Positions 25,719-34,506 of a stretch of 34,506 nucleotides of DNA are shown piece after piece (positions within the stretch are counted from its first letter, which is position 1; each line of letters starts with the position of its first letter). Made by a program: the position numbers and the translations under genes. The stretch covers positions 1-34,506 of the forward strand of contig NZ_JAIEME010000081.1 of the NCBI RefSeq assembly GCF_019752415.1, written 5' to 3'. A model generated the notes under the pieces. It was not told the DNA's origin. It ran no database searches and saw nothing but the letters and a program-made list of their open reading frames with translations. This DNA is from Nitrosomonas sp. (GTDB lineage: Bacteria; Pseudomonadota; Gammaproteobacteria; Burkholderiales; Nitrosomonadaceae).

Positions 25719-26549
25719 TCAATGCTGACAACGCGGACAATAAAAGCTGGAGCGTTGACTTTGTCTGATTTGCTTAATCTCATGATCACATATTTTACAG
25801 CGTTCCCCGCCACGCCCATAAACCCAATACTGCTGCTGAAAATACCCAGGATTCCCGTCACTGTTAACAAAATCACGCAAACTGCTGCCGCCGGCTTCAA
25901 TTGCCAGCTGCAAAATTTGTTTAACCGCTTGAACCAGCTTTTCATAACGTGCCATACCAATTCTGCCAGCGGCTATTTTGGGATTGATCCCCGCTAGAAA
26001 CAAAGCTTCATTCGCATAAATATTACCAATACCAACGACCACATGGCTATTCATCAGCATTTGTTTAATACTGGCGCGGCATTCTCTAGTTTTCTCAAAT
26101 AATTGCTGCGCATTGAAATCTGCTGTTAAGGGCTCGGGACCAAGATTCATCAGAAGCGGATGCTGCAGAATATCTCCCGTATGCCATAACACTGCACCAA
26201 AACGACGCGGGTCTCGCAATCTCAGAACGGTTTGATCACTTAAGATCAAATCAAAATGATCGTGTTTCTGGGGTAGCTCTATCGATTGCATCAATCTATA
26301 CGGTAGTATGCGCAAACTCCCTGACATGCCCAGATGAAGAATCAACGTTCCGACACCACAATCTAGCAAAAGATATTTAGCCCGCCGTGTCACTGCCTGA
26401 ATCGTTAAACCCGCCAATAACTCAGGTAAATTGCCCGGTATCGGCCAACGTAGGCTAGGATTACGGATAATCACATTTGCAATGGATCGTCCCAGCAAAT
26501 GCGGCGCGATACCGCGCCGTGTGGTTTCGACTTCTGGTAATTCCGGCAT
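25719..26549 (-). CDS. mutM: Formamidopyrimidine-DNA glycosylase (Fpg)
   Basis: A base-excision repair glycosylase that removes 8-oxoguanine and formamidopyrimidines and nicks the strand. The 276-residue protein starts [13 protein letters not shown], with Pro2 as the nucleophile and Glu3. Lys58 is in [11 protein letters not shown]. The helix-two-turns-helix region has [13 protein letters not shown], and the zinc finger supplies Cys 251, 254, 271 and 274. Its ATG overlaps the TGA stop of the upstream DUF4340 gene by one base (TGATG), so translational coupling is likely. Confidence 0.96.
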   Translation of the reverse strand: MPELPEVETTRRGIAPHLLGRSIANVIIRNPSLRWPIPGNLPELLAGLTIQAVTRRAKYLLLDCGVGTLILHLGMSGSLRILPYRLMQSIELPQKHDHFDLILSDQTVLRLRDPRRFGAVLWHTGDILQHPLLMNLGPEPLTADFNAQQLFEKTRECRASIKQMLMNSHVVVGIGNIYANEALFLAGINPKIAAGRIGMARYEKLVQAVKQILQLAIEAGGSSLRDFVNSDGNPGYFQQQYWVYGRGGERCKICDHEIKQIRQSQRSSFYCPRCQH

Positions 26550-27421
26550 CAGTTCTCAGGCAATATTTGATTTGATTTTATCCGGTACGGATCGAGTAAT
26601 TGCTGACCTGCATCAATCGGAAACTGATAACCGAATCCATCATTAACACGTAACAACAATACCGAAAATTCATTTTGCAAGATTCTCAGATTGATCTCCT
26701 GTCCATTTTGCAATGCGATTTTAATAGAGTCATTAACAACAAAATCAGGACCTAACGCTTGCTCCAATATCAGTTCTCTGGCCTGCGCCGTTTGCCATAA
26801 CTGGATCCAATGTTTTATTGTCCCTTCGTCAAGCGCTTCATCAGAATGCTGCACGGTGATACGCCAATTTTCATTCTGAAATTCTACCGTCAAATGATTC
26901 AGCTCAAATTTAACCGGAATTTCATTGGATGCCAGTAACTGTGGATTGATCAAGTCGCTGACATTTGATGGCAAGGCAAGCACATAGCGCGGAGAAATCA
27001 AATACACCTGATCACTTGTCGCCACATATTGTTGATTGGTTGTGGGTGCAAATCCGCCAAAACCAAAATACTCGTCATTCAGATACAACCGCACATTGGG
27101 TTGATCCAGGCCAAAACGCTCTAGATCTTCCAGAGGCAAACGTTGATTGCTATACACCGTCAGAATTTCTAGAATTTCCGCGATCTTTCTCTCGTCAGCA
27201 CGAGCTTGTACCGGCTTTACCAGATACCAGTGATTATCCAATTGCTTCAGTGCAATCTCTTGTTGCTGCCTCACGATACGTAAGTTCTGCACCGCTTCAA
27301 TCGAACTGGTTGAAAGTGGGTATTTATGAATATCCGAAGATTGCGGCCTGAAATACAGAAACACCGCCAAGCCGGCAATTGTAATAAACATGACCAGATT
27401 AAGTCGCGCGTGATGAGTCAT
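26549..27421 (-). CDS. DUF4340-domain membrane-anchored protein
   Basis: A 290-residue protein of unknown function. Residues about 9-25 are a hydrophobic anchor ([16 protein letters not shown]); the rest is a periplasmic, mixed alpha/beta region with [18 protein letters not shown] and [13 protein letters not shown] typical of DUF4340. It sits right after the GldG-like gene (three bases) and overlaps mutM by one base. In other bacteria DUF4340 proteins accompany GldG-type ABC modules, and the gene order here matches. A role in the envelope is inferred only. Confidence 0.8.
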   Translation of the reverse strand: MTHHARLNLVMFITIAGLAVFLYFRPQSSDIHKYPLSTSSIEAVQNLRIVRQQQEIALKQLDNHWYLVKPVQARADERKIAEILEILTVYSNQRLPLEDLERFGLDQPNVRLYLNDEYFGFGGFAPTTNQQYVATSDQVYLISPRYVLALPSNVSDLINPQLLASNEIPVKFELNHLTVEFQNENWRITVQHSDEALDEGTIKHWIQLWQTAQARELILEQALGPDFVVNDSIKIALQNGQEINLRILQNEFSVLLLRVNDGFGYQFPIDAGQQLLDPYRIKSNQILPEN

Positions 27422-27424
27422 TTT

Positions 27425-28783
27425 TTATATTCTTCTTTTGCGATGCCACCAAATCACCGTTCCACTCACCAAAAACAGTACCGGCAATAAAACAAGAAAA
27501 ACAACTGCAATCAAAGTCAGTTCTGATTCACTTAGGATTAGATTGCTATCCAGCGTTGCGCGCGGTTGAATCACAATCAGTGCTTCGTCGCCGGTAAGCC
27601 AATTAATCAGATTAATACCAAAATCTAAATTACTGCCGTTCCCCAGATAAGTATTGGCAAGAAAATGTCCGCTGCCAACCACAACAATGCGCTGCTCACG
27701 ATCCTGAATACTGCGTGTCAAAGCCACTGCAATACTGATTGGACCGGCCACATCATCAGCTTGATCAAAAACAATCTCGCTATTCAGGTCACCGGTTTCC
27801 ACCCAGCCTTCTGGTGCCGCTTCAACCAGTGACACACTACTCCATTCTTCACTTTCATCAATCGTTATCTGGCGCGAAAACGGAAATACCGTAATGTAAT
27901 CAAAATTACCGGTGATGACGTGCTGCCCATAAATAGCACCCAAAGCAAATGTAACCGGCGCTTTAAGCTGCTCTGCCTGAGGATCAACGACGACACCCGG
28001 AGTGAGTGTTAAGCGTAACTTCTCTGCCAAGGCTAGCAGTCCGCGTAACGATTCCTGATCAACCAACCATAATAGGTTACCGCCGCGATCGACATAATTC
28101 AGTATCTTATCTACTTCTCCCGGCAATAAGTCGGTCTGTGGGGAAGCAATCATCAACATGCTTGCATTCACGGGAACATCCTGCTCAATGGCAAGATTCA
28201 ATGACTGACTATTAAAGCCATTTGTGCGCAAGTGCCTGCCAAATTCCCCTAAATCGTAGTTGGCATTCCCATCAAGCCTGCGTTCCCCATGACCGCTCAA
28301 TGCCACGATTAGCTTGTCTTCAGCACGCGCCAATCGCATCAATGCGTTGGAAAATGCCTGTTCATTGATGGCTGTGAGATGCTCAATTCTCTGATTAAAT
28401 TTGATTACCATCTCACCATTCACCTGAACATCCGCTTCCTGCGTCAATATAGGTTGCGCCACCGGATCAATAAATGTCAGTGAAAGATCCGGCTTTACAC
28501 GCTGATAAAGTGCAACAAAGTCGGCAATAATCTTGCGAATATCTCCCAATTGCGCATGTTGTTCAGTGGCATAAGCTGTCACTTGAACCGGCCCTTGCAA
28601 TTTTTGCAGTATCTCAACACTCGCCTCACTCAGGCTATTACGGCCATTCTGACTAACATCCCATTGCAACCGGGTTTGTGCTGCAAGATAGCCCAGCAAA
28701 ATAACAAGCAACAGTAGCAAAATGACAAATACGCCATTTTGTATCAGGTAATGCCAGCGCAATTTTTTATTCAGCGTAATCAT
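27425..28783 (-). CDS. GldG-like ABC-associated membrane protein
   Basis: A 452-residue protein of the Gld family of ABC-associated auxiliary proteins. It has an N-terminal hydrophobic helix (about 16-32), a long extracytoplasmic domain, and a C-terminal helix (about 424-447) followed by basic residues. The segment VTAYATEQHAQLGDIRKIIADF and the DPVAQPI and ALSGHGERRL blocks are typical of the GldG/IFT52-like domain. It lies between the ABC permease and the DUF4340 gene and works with them; whether it relates to gliding, export or neither is not known in this group. Confidence 0.8.
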   Translation of the reverse strand: MITLNKKLRWHYLIQNGVFVILLLLLVILLGYLAAQTRLQWDVSQNGRNSLSEASVEILQKLQGPVQVTAYATEQHAQLGDIRKIIADFVALYQRVKPDLSLTFIDPVAQPILTQEADVQVNGEMVIKFNQRIEHLTAINEQAFSNALMRLARAEDKLIVALSGHGERRLDGNANYDLGEFGRHLRTNGFNSQSLNLAIEQDVPVNASMLMIASPQTDLLPGEVDKILNYVDRGGNLLWLVDQESLRGLLALAEKLRLTLTPGVVVDPQAEQLKAPVTFALGAIYGQHVITGNFDYITVFPFSRQITIDESEEWSSVSLVEAAPEGWVETGDLNSEIVFDQADDVAGPISIAVALTRSIQDREQRIVVVGSGHFLANTYLGNGSNLDFGINLINWLTGDEALIVIQPRATLDSNLILSESELTLIAVVFLVLLPVLFLVSGTVIWWHRKRRI

Positions 28784-28800
28784 TTACGTAACTTTTAAGC

Positions 28801-29544
28801 TTACCCATGCAATCGCTCTCCATCCAGGCGGCGAATCGTTAACACCAGAAAGGTAACGATAAATAAAATAAAATAAGCGATACTCAAGGTATCAATTAAA
28901 CCCTGATTAAACTGTTCAAAATGCTTCAGTAAAGAAAAATATTGTAACCATCCATCTGTTTCACTTGCAGCCAGATTGAACATCCACAACCCTAACAACG
29001 CACCCAAGGTGCCAATCGCGGCAATTATCGGCTGTGCCGTCAAGCTGGAAATATAAAGACCCAATGCAGAAAAACATGCAGTCACCAGAAATAAGCCTAG
29101 CGTATTGCTGAGTATCAAGCCAAAATCCAGCGCACCGCCAAGACGTAATGAAATAGATAATGCAACTATCAGGGCAATTACAGCCAAAAAGAAAACCATT
29201 AGGCCCAGAAATTTACCGATCACAATATCCGCCATGGAAACCGGCGCTGAAATCAATAATGTCAGCGTGTGATTACGGCGCTCTTCAGCCAGCAAACGCA
29301 TGGACAATAATGGCGTAACCATCAATAAAATAATGGCTGCCATTGCAAACACGGGGGAAATAATGATTTCCGTAATTCCCGGGGGATTAGCAATTTGCAT
29401 CAATTGAGACTGTATCTCCAGAAATGCATCCAATCGAACCAGAAAAACCCAGGTGAGTATGAGTTGTATCAAAGCCAGCAATATCCAGGCCAAAGGAGAG
29501 ATAAACAACATACTCAATTCCTTACGGATAATGGTAACAATCAT
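28801..29544 (-). CDS. ABC-2 type transporter permease (GldF-like)
   Basis: A 247-residue integral membrane protein with six predicted hydrophobic segments, for example LAWILLALIQLILTW near the N-terminus. The signature LAEERRNHTLTLLISAPVS is the conserved cytoplasmic stretch of ABC-2 exporters. I start at the ATG at 29544 (AGGA just upstream) rather than the longer frame to 29640, which would overlap the ATPase gene. It follows the ATPase gene by 22 bases. Substrate unknown. Confidence 0.87.
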   Translation of the reverse strand: MIVTIIRKELSMLFISPLAWILLALIQLILTWVFLVRLDAFLEIQSQLMQIANPPGITEIIISPVFAMAAIILLMVTPLLSMRLLAEERRNHTLTLLISAPVSMADIVIGKFLGLMVFFLAVIALIVALSISLRLGGALDFGLILSNTLGLFLVTACFSALGLYISSLTAQPIIAAIGTLGALLGLWMFNLAASETDGWLQYFSLLKHFEQFNQGLIDTLSIAYFILFIVTFLVLTIRRLDGERLHG

Positions 29545-29566
29545 TTTGAAGATTCCTGTTTGCTCA

Positions 29567-30295
29567 TCACTGTGTGAGTTGCGTAAATACCGCTTCCAGA
29601 CTGGTGCCCTGCTGCTGCAATTCGGCCATAGTTTGATCAAATACTACGCGACCTTTATGCATTATCTGCACCCGGTCACATACGCTCTCTACTTCAGATA
29701 ATATATGCGTTGATAAGATGACACTACTGGATACACCCAAATCCCGGATCAACGAGCGAATTTCACGCATCTGATTGGGATCAAGGCCTACCGTTGGTTC
29801 ATCAAGAATAATGACGTCCGGGCTGTGAATAATAGCCTGCGCAATACCCACGCGTTGCTGAAATCCCTTCGACAATGTGCCAATCACATGCCTGCCTTGA
29901 ACTTCCAGACCACAACGCTGTTTCACATTATCCAACACAGATTGTAACGTATGCTTGTTGATACGATGCAGTCGGGCGGCCAGCAACAGATACTCATCGA
30001 CCGTCATGTCATGATAAAGCGGTGGAATCTCAGGTAGAAAACCTAAATGCAGTTTGGCTTCTCGCGGTTTATCCAGCAAATCGATGCCGCAAATCTCTAT
30101 ACTGCCGGCACTCGGTGCAAGATTACCCGTCAGCATACGCATCGTTGTGGTTTTACCCGCGCCATTCGGCCCAAGTAATCCTAATACTTCCCCGCGCCTT
30201 AATTCGACACTCACATTTTGTACCGCTGTGTGGTGACCATAGTTACGACACAAATTCTGTGCTGACAATGTTAAAGTTGCCATTTCATTTGTCAT
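29567..30295 (-). CDS. ABC transporter ATP-binding protein (GldA-like)
   Basis: A 242-residue ATPase that would energise the membrane module encoded downstream. Walker A is GPNGAGKT (42-49), the ABC signature is TLSKGFQQRVG, and Walker B is VIILDEP followed by TVGLDPNQ. The start at 30295 has a later in-frame ATG at 30283. As the first gene of the run, its promoter should be within 30296-30740. Together with the permease, GldG-like protein and DUF4340 it forms a compact four-gene module. Confidence 0.92.
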   Translation of the reverse strand: MTNEMATLTLSAQNLCRNYGHHTAVQNVSVELRRGEVLGLLGPNGAGKTTTMRMLTGNLAPSAGSIEICGIDLLDKPREAKLHLGFLPEIPPLYHDMTVDEYLLLAARLHRINKHTLQSVLDNVKQRCGLEVQGRHVIGTLSKGFQQRVGIAQAIIHSPDVIILDEPTVGLDPNQMREIRSLIRDLGVSSSVILSTHILSEVESVCDRVQIMHKGRVVFDQTMAELQQQGTSLEAVFTQLTQ

Positions 30296-30740
30296 ACCTA
30301 AGAATTCCCGCAGTTAAATAGTGATATGATGAATTTTCTTTGCAAGTAAAACTAATGTTTGAAATTTCACATTTCAAACAAAGGGGCAGTATACGTCTGA
30401 TAGATCAATAATTCACCGGCTTTAACTCTATTGCGACAATAAGACAAAATACAAGCAATCATTATTAACCACTATACGGCTATTTCTCTAAAGAAAGCTA
30501 ATTCTTGACCGTGCATCAACGACTCTAATTCATTAATTCCATTCCGTTCAAAATAACAACAAGTATTTGTTGCAAATAAGCAACAGATTAATTTGAGATA
30601 ATTAGCAAACAAACTGATAATTGAACACTTACAAGCTTGAAGTAGTAGAATAGCAAAGACTTTCCATTGTATTGGTAAAGCAGTTTTTGCATTACCACCA
30701 GAACTCTTAGAAACATAGTTTTCATTAAAAGGACAACATC
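30296..30740. other. Divergent intergenic region between ABC module and OmpA gene
   Basis: No gene is visible in 445 AT-rich bases. There is one inverted repeat at 30357-30379, GTTTGAAAT/ATTTCAAAC with a 5-base loop, upstream of the ABC ATPase. The stretch must carry promoters for both directions. TTGAAC at about 30622 with TAGAAT 19 bases later is a weak candidate for the OmpA direction, but the spacing is poor and I do not claim it. AAAGGA just before 30741 is the OmpA-gene ribosome site. Confidence 0.5.
30357..30379. repeat. 9-bp inverted repeat with 5-base loop
   Basis: GTTTGAAAT and ATTTCAAAC are perfect reverse complements around TTCAC. They lie about 60 bases upstream of the ABC ATPase start, in a divergent spacer, so a regulator-binding palindrome is possible. 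No T-run follows. Confidence 0.5.
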
Positions 30741-31409
30741 ATGAAAAAAATATCAGCCAAAAATACTCTTATTGGAATGGTTCTTATACCAGCAATGTTT
30801 TCTGGTGCTGTCTTAGCACAAGGAATAGATCAAGATCGATCTGTAAAAAAGCCGGAAGCTTATGGTGTTGACGATCGTGGCGTAGTTGCCAGAAACACAA
30901 CCGGTTTATGTTGGCATACTGGGTATTGGACACCCGCTATGGCTATTCCAGAATGCGATCCAGATCTAGCTAAAAAAGCCGAAGTTGCTTCGGCACCAGC
31001 TGAGGTACCAGCTGCGGCAGCCAAAACAGCTCCTGAAAAGATTACATTCTCTGCAGATGCGTTATTTGACTTCGACCGTGCAACATTGAAACCAAATGGT
31101 ATCCAAGCATTGAATGAGTTTGTCAGTGCCATTCAAGGTATTAAGTATGACCTCATCATTGCTGTCGGTTATGCAGATCGCATTGGATCCGATGATTACA
31201 ACAAAAATCTCTCCGTACGCCGCGCCGAATCAGTTAAAGCCCATTTGGTGTCGAGAGGTATAGAACCCAGCCGCGTCTTTGTAGATGGCAAAGGTGAAGC
31301 AAATCCAGTAACGGGTAACAGCTGTGTTGGAGAGAAAAAAACCAAAGCATTGATTGATTGTCTTGCACCTGACCGTCGCGTTGAAATCGAAGTAGCAGGT
31401 ACAAAATAA
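30741..31409 (+). CDS. OmpA-family peptidoglycan-associated outer-membrane protein
   Basis: A 222-residue secreted protein. The signal peptide is residues 1-26, ending in AVLA before Gln27. A short N-terminal region has CWHTGYWTPAMA and ECDPDLAKKA, a pattern I recognise from small OmpA-type proteins of betaproteobacteria. An Ala/Pro-rich linker leads to the OmpA-like domain (about 100-220) with LFDFDRATLKPNG, GYADRIGSDDYN and NLSVRRAESVKAHL, which binds peptidoglycan through diaminopimelate. There is no eight-stranded barrel, so it is a soluble or peripherally attached protein. AAAGGA precedes the ATG. A strong terminator follows. Confidence 0.9.
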   Translation: MKKISAKNTLIGMVLIPAMFSGAVLAQGIDQDRSVKKPEAYGVDDRGVVARNTTGLCWHTGYWTPAMAIPECDPDLAKKAEVASAPAEVPAAAAKTAPEKITFSADALFDFDRATLKPNGIQALNEFVSAIQGIKYDLIIAVGYADRIGSDDYNKNLSVRRAESVKAHLVSRGIEPSRVFVDGKGEANPVTGNSCVGEKKTKALIDCLAPDRRVEIEVAGTK

Positions 31410-31430
31410 GCGGTATCGTTGTTTTTTCTA

Positions 31431-31470
31431 AAAAAAGCCCTGCCGTAATGTGCAGGGCTTTTTTCTTTCT
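31431..31470 (+). terminator. Rho-independent terminator of the OmpA-family gene
   Basis: AAAAAAGCCCTGC and GCAGGGCTTTTTT form a 13-bp stem with an 8-base loop, followed by more T residues. It lies about 20 bases after the stop codon and is well placed to end that transcript before the amidohydrolase gene. Confidence 0.93.
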
Positions 31471-31486
31471 ACACATTGCATAATGC

Positions 31487-32818
31487 ATGAATGATCTGCT
31501 AGAAATCGACATCGTAATAGAAGCGAAATGGATTATTCCCATTGAGCCGGCTGAAATCACACTGAATCAACACGCAATTGCAGTAGACAAAGGAATTATC
31601 AAAGCTATTCTGCCGATATCCGAAGCCAGACTGCGTTACAAACCCCAGCAAACCATAACACTGAACGATCATGCACTGATCCCAGGCCTCATCAATTTGC
31701 ATACCCACGCGGCCATGACACTGATGCGTGGATTTTCCGATGATTTACCCCTGATGGAATGGCTCAACAAACACATCTGGCCGATCGAGAATCAACATGT
31801 TGATTCCCAATTTGTGCTGGATGGCACTCAGCTTGCTTGCGCGGAAATGATCAAAGGCGGTATTACCTGCTTTAATGACATGTATTTTTTCCCGGAATCC
31901 TGTGCTGAGGCCGCAATTCATGCAGGAATGCGTGCTGCGATCGGCATGATTGTGATTGATTTTCCAACTGCCTATGCCAGTGATGCTGATGATTATCTGG
32001 CTAAGGGACTAAAATTACGTGATCAATATCACCAACACCCGCTGCTTTCCTTCTGTTTTGCCCCGCATGCGCCATATACTGTCAGCGATAAAACTTTTAG
32101 CAGCATCCTGACTTATGCAGAGCAGCTCAATACACCCATCCACACCCATCTACACGAGAGTCAGGATGAAATCCGCATCAATCTAGAATCAAACGGTGTA
32201 CGACCGATTGAACGTTTGCATCAATTAGGATTGCTCAGTCCAAGCTTGATTGCGGTGCACATGGTGCATCTGACTGACTATGAAATTAAACTCGTACATC
32301 AATATGGCTGTAGTGTTGTGCACTGCCCGTCATCCAACATGAAACTTGCCAGTGGTTTTGCACCGATTTCTGCACTGTTAAATCAGGGCGTGAATGTTGG
32401 CCTCGGTACAGATGGCGCAGCCAGTAACAATCGCTTGGATATGTTTGAGGAGATGCGTCAGGCCGCATTGCTAGCAAAAGCAACCAGTGGTCAAGCCGAT
32501 GTCTTACCTGCCCATCAAGCACTCAGAATGGCCACCTTGAATGGCGCCAATGCTTTGGGGCTAGGGGAAATAACCGGTTCATTAGCCGTTGGAAAAGCGG
32601 CTGATATCACAGCAATCAATTTTTCCGACCTGAATCTCACGCCCTGCTATGATCCGGCTTCACATTTGGTATACACAGCAAGCCGCGAGCAAGTGAGTCA
32701 TGTATGGGTAAATGGTAGAATGTTACTAGACGATAAAGAATTGACTACACTGAACCCGTTTGAACTGCAATATCGTACCGCTTACTGGCAAGAACGAATT
32801 GCCACAACATCAAGATAA
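31487..32818 (+). CDS. mtaD: TRZ/ATZ family amidohydrolase (MtaD-like deaminase)
   Basis: A 443-residue metal-dependent hydrolase of the amidohydrolase superfamily. The metal-binding HTH is in [20 protein letters not shown] and later [16 protein letters not shown] supply further ligands. The family includes 5'-methylthioadenosine/S-adenosylhomocysteine deaminases (MtaD), which return adenosyl by-products of methylation and polyamine synthesis to inosine-type compounds. This placement immediately before ubiG, an S-adenosylmethionine-dependent methyltransferase, supports that role, but other deaminases share the fold, so the symbol is provisional. Its stop is 19 bases before the ubiG start. Confidence 0.85.
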   Translation: MNDLLEIDIVIEAKWIIPIEPAEITLNQHAIAVDKGIIKAILPISEARLRYKPQQTITLNDHALIPGLINLHTHAAMTLMRGFSDDLPLMEWLNKHIWPIENQHVDSQFVLDGTQLACAEMIKGGITCFNDMYFFPESCAEAAIHAGMRAAIGMIVIDFPTAYASDADDYLAKGLKLRDQYHQHPLLSFCFAPHAPYTVSDKTFSSILTYAEQLNTPIHTHLHESQDEIRINLESNGVRPIERLHQLGLLSPSLIAVHMVHLTDYEIKLVHQYGCSVVHCPSSNMKLASGFAPISALLNQGVNVGLGTDGAASNNRLDMFEEMRQAALLAKATSGQADVLPAHQALRMATLNGANALGLGEITGSLAVGKAADITAINFSDLNLTPCYDPASHLVYTASREQVSHVWVNGRMLLDDKELTTLNPFELQYRTAYWQERIATTSR

Positions 32819-32837
32819 TCCGAATAAAGGAACACAA

Positions 32838-33545
32838 ATGGAAAATGACGGCATTAACGCTGATCCGCTGGAACTTGAAAAATTCAGCCAACTTGCGCAC
32901 CGCTGGTGGGATCCAAACAGTGAGTTCAAACCGCTGCATGAAATCAATCCATTACGCCTTAATTATATTGATGAATTGGTTGGAGGATTGGAAGGAAAAA
33001 CTGTATTGGATGTCGGATGCGGCGGCGGTATTTTATCCGAAGGCATGGTATCCAAAGGCGCTCATGTAACCGGTATTGATCTCAGCGACAAAGCGCTCAA
33101 GGTTGCCAAGCTACACTTGCTGGAAAGTAACCACCAAGTTGATTATCGCAAGATTACAGTCGAATCCCTGGCAAAAGAACAACCGCAACACTATGATGTA
33201 GTCACCTGCATGGAAATGCTCGAGCATGTACCTGATCCAATGAGCGTTATTCGCTCATGCACTCAGCTAGCCAAGCCCAAAGGATGGGTTTTTTTCTCAA
33301 CCATCAACCGCAATCCGAAAGCCTATCTGTTTGCCATCATTGGTGCTGAATACGTATTAAAGCTGCTGCCGCGCGGCACGCACGAATACTCCAAATTTAT
33401 CAAACCTTCCGAACTTGCGCGCATGGCACGAAATGCAGGGTTGACGGATGAAAAATTGATCGGCATGACGTACAACCCAATCACCAAAGTCTACGCACTG
33501 GAAGATGATACCGACGTTAACTACATCATGGCTTATCGCAGCTAA
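32838..33545 (+). CDS. ubiG: Ubiquinone biosynthesis O-methyltransferase UbiG
   Basis: An S-adenosylmethionine-dependent methyltransferase of 235 residues that performs two O-methylations in ubiquinone synthesis. The ATG at 32838 has AAAGG upstream; the frame extends 26 codons further over the 3' end of the previous gene but without family-like sequence. Residues 17-25 (FSQLAHRWW) are a family signature. The SAM motif I is [15 protein letters not shown] (56-70). Later blocks [11 protein letters not shown] and [12 protein letters not shown] are also typical. gph follows after a palindromic repeat. Confidence 0.95.
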   Translation: MENDGINADPLELEKFSQLAHRWWDPNSEFKPLHEINPLRLNYIDELVGGLEGKTVLDVGCGGGILSEGMVSKGAHVTGIDLSDKALKVAKLHLLESNHQVDYRKITVESLAKEQPQHYDVVTCMEMLEHVPDPMSVIRSCTQLAKPKGWVFFSTINRNPKAYLFAIIGAEYVLKLLPRGTHEYSKFIKPSELARMARNAGLTDEKLIGMTYNPITKVYALEDDTDVNYIMAYRS

Positions 33546-33565
33546 TTTAAGGAGCTTGTGAATAA

Positions 33566-33638
33566 TTGTCATTTCGAGCATAGCGAGAAATCTATGCTTC
33601 TGATTCGCAAAGATTCCTCGCTATGCTCGGAATGACAA
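33566..33638. repeat. Palindromic intergenic repeat (REP-like)
   Basis: Two 28-base arms, 33566-33593 and 33611-33638, are near-perfect inverted repeats with a 17-base loop; only two positions differ, one being a G-U wobble. The outer ends read TTGTCATTTCGAGC and its mirror GCTCGGAATGACAA. This end sequence is like the GTCATTCCGAGC-type palindromes scattered between genes in many bacteria. It lies between ubiG and gph, starting 20 bases after the ubiG stop. It may stabilise the upstream mRNA or reduce transcription into gph. There is no T-run, so it is not a classical terminator. Confidence 0.8.
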
Positions 33639-33707
33639 AGATGAGTTATTCAATGCTTCCGTAAATTCCCCAGCACAACGTAATTTTCACCACTTAATTT
33701 CTGACTA

Positions 33708-34355
33708 ATGATTAAAGCAGTCCTTTTCGATTTTGATGGCACGCTGGCTGACACCGCCCCCGATCTCGGCCATGCCCTTAATCGGCAACGCATTGCACGT
33801 GACATGCCTGCATTGCCCATTGAACAGATCCGCAGCCAGGCATCAGCCGGTTCACGGGGATTGCTGGGGCTCGGCTTCAATATCAAACCGGGTGACAATG
33901 ACTATGAATCCATGCGCGATGAATTTCTTGATTTCTATACACAGCGCCTATGCCACGACACCTGCCTGTTTCCGGGCGTTGATGAATTGCTGGATCATTT
34001 GGAAAAACGCAATCTGCCTTGGGGCATTGTAACCAACAAGCCCGCACGTTTCGCGCACCCATTGATCGAACTGCTCGGCTTGGCTCAGCGGGTTGCCTGC
34101 GTCATTTGCGGCGATGAAACCACCAATACCAAACCACACCCGGAACCACTACTGACCGCCAGCAACAAAATAGCCATCTCACCTAGCCACTGCATTTATC
34201 TGGGAGACGATATCCGCGATGTCCAGGCCAGCATGGCGGCAGGCATGCAACCCATCGTTGCCCGCTATGGCTATTTGGGTAATGACCAACCGCCCGAAAC
34301 CTGGGGCGCCCGGCATCTAATTGACCATCCCAAAGAATTACTGAATTATCTATAA
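33708..34355 (+). CDS. gph: Phosphoglycolate phosphatase, HAD family
   Basis: A 215-residue HAD-superfamily phosphatase. The catalytic motif DFDGTL has Asp8 as nucleophile and Asp10. A cap domain covers about 18-85, and motif II (VTNKP), motif III (Lys in TNTKPHPEP) and motif IV (GDDIRDVQASMAAGM) follow in order. The position after ubiG is standard for gph in betaproteobacteria and supports a role in removing 2-phosphoglycolate, though related HAD enzymes can act on other sugar phosphates. Confidence 0.9.
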   Translation: MIKAVLFDFDGTLADTAPDLGHALNRQRIARDMPALPIEQIRSQASAGSRGLLGLGFNIKPGDNDYESMRDEFLDFYTQRLCHDTCLFPGVDELLDHLEKRNLPWGIVTNKPARFAHPLIELLGLAQRVACVICGDETTNTKPHPEPLLTASNKIAISPSHCIYLGDDIRDVQASMAAGMQPIVARYGYLGNDQPPETWGARHLIDHPKELLNYL

Positions 34356-34448
34356 AGAAGTGCATGTTAATTCTGTTAGAATAATCTACATATAGGGCTT
34401 GAACTTTCTGGTTTCAACACCATCCTATACACTACCAAAACGAATACC

Positions 34449-34506
34449 GGGGACGATCTGGTTTCGACGTGGGTTGCAAAGCAGCGCAGGGCATACCGAG
34501 GATCAG
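34449..34506 (+). ncRNA. ssrA: tmRNA (ssrA), 5' end only
   Basis: The sequence from GGGGACGATCTGGTTTCGAC onward, with GTGGGTTGCAAAGC following, matches the 5' end of tmRNA, which pairs with its 3' acceptor end and resembles tRNA-Ala. It tags stalled proteins for decay, working with RNase R (encoded here as rnr). Only about 58 bases are inside the window, so the tag-coding region is not visible. Confidence 0.88.

Noticed and set aside
30622-30652. Possible promoter TTGAAC with TAGAAT before the OmpA gene
   Set aside because: A 19-base spacer and weak -10 match make it no better than other AT-rich hits.
1-34506. CRISPR arrays, prophage modules, toxin-antitoxin pairs and biosynthetic clusters
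   Set aside because: No repeated spacer pattern, phage structural gene, paired small toxin-antitoxin ORFs or enzyme cluster was seen on either strand.

Overview
The window looks like a chromosomal segment of a betaproteobacterium. The best fit is the Nitrosomonas / Nitrosomonadaceae group. This rests on gene content and order (gmk-rpoZ-spoT, argS-SPOR-dsbA, ffh next to a ypjD-like gene, a methylthioadenosine deaminase family gene then ubiG-gph-ssrA) and on protein style; no database search was possible. Most of it is dense housekeeping DNA. Accessory material is confined to the first 3 kb and to a roughly 380-base scar between rpoZ and spoT.

Layout. 1-3048: the 3' part of an IS481-type transposase whose second catalytic Asp reads Gly, a secreted di-haem cytochrome c peroxidase with a His-rich N-terminus, a glycine-zipper lipoprotein, and a gene-poor stretch with hairpins and one possible tiny membrane protein. 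3049-3133: tRNA-Leu(CAG) on the minus strand. 3191-12982 (+): rnr, rlmB, argS, a SPOR-domain protein, a DsbA-type oxidoreductase, msrA, an HDOD-GAF regulator, gmk and rpoZ. 12983-13364: a decayed transposase tail, probably IS110-like, and a 150-bp MITE-like element with 22-23 bp perfect terminal inverted repeats. 13365-17879: spoT (+), a ypjD-like membrane protein (-) and ffh (+). 18036-19713 (-): coaBC then dut. 19932-21199 (+): radC, then rpmB-rpmG closed by a strong bidirectional terminator.

21284-30295 is all minus strand. It holds a fatty acid desaturase with an unusual transposase-like C-terminus, then a run that reads from high to low coordinate: ABC ATPase, ABC permease, GldG-like protein, DUF4340 protein, mutM, proC, yggT, a DUF167 protein, sixA and an rluE-like gene. 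The first five are tightly packed and mutM overlaps the stop of its upstream neighbour. 30741-34506 (+): an OmpA-family protein with a terminator, a TRZ/ATZ amidohydrolase, ubiG, a palindromic intergenic repeat, gph, and the first 58 bases of ssrA (tmRNA), cut by the window edge.

Functionally the window combines RNA processing and translation (rnr, rlmB, argS, L28/L33, ffh, tmRNA, tRNA), nucleotide supply and alarmone control (gmk, dut, spoT with rpoZ), repair and thiol/oxidative protection (mutM, radC, msrA, DsbA, CCP), cofactor synthesis (coaBC, ubiG) and envelope functions (SPOR, OmpA, desaturase, GldG-type ABC). I found no convincing new defence or biosynthetic system. The best leads are the desaturase with an ISL3-transposase-like tail, the MITE/IS scar between rpoZ and spoT, and the palindromic repeat before gph.
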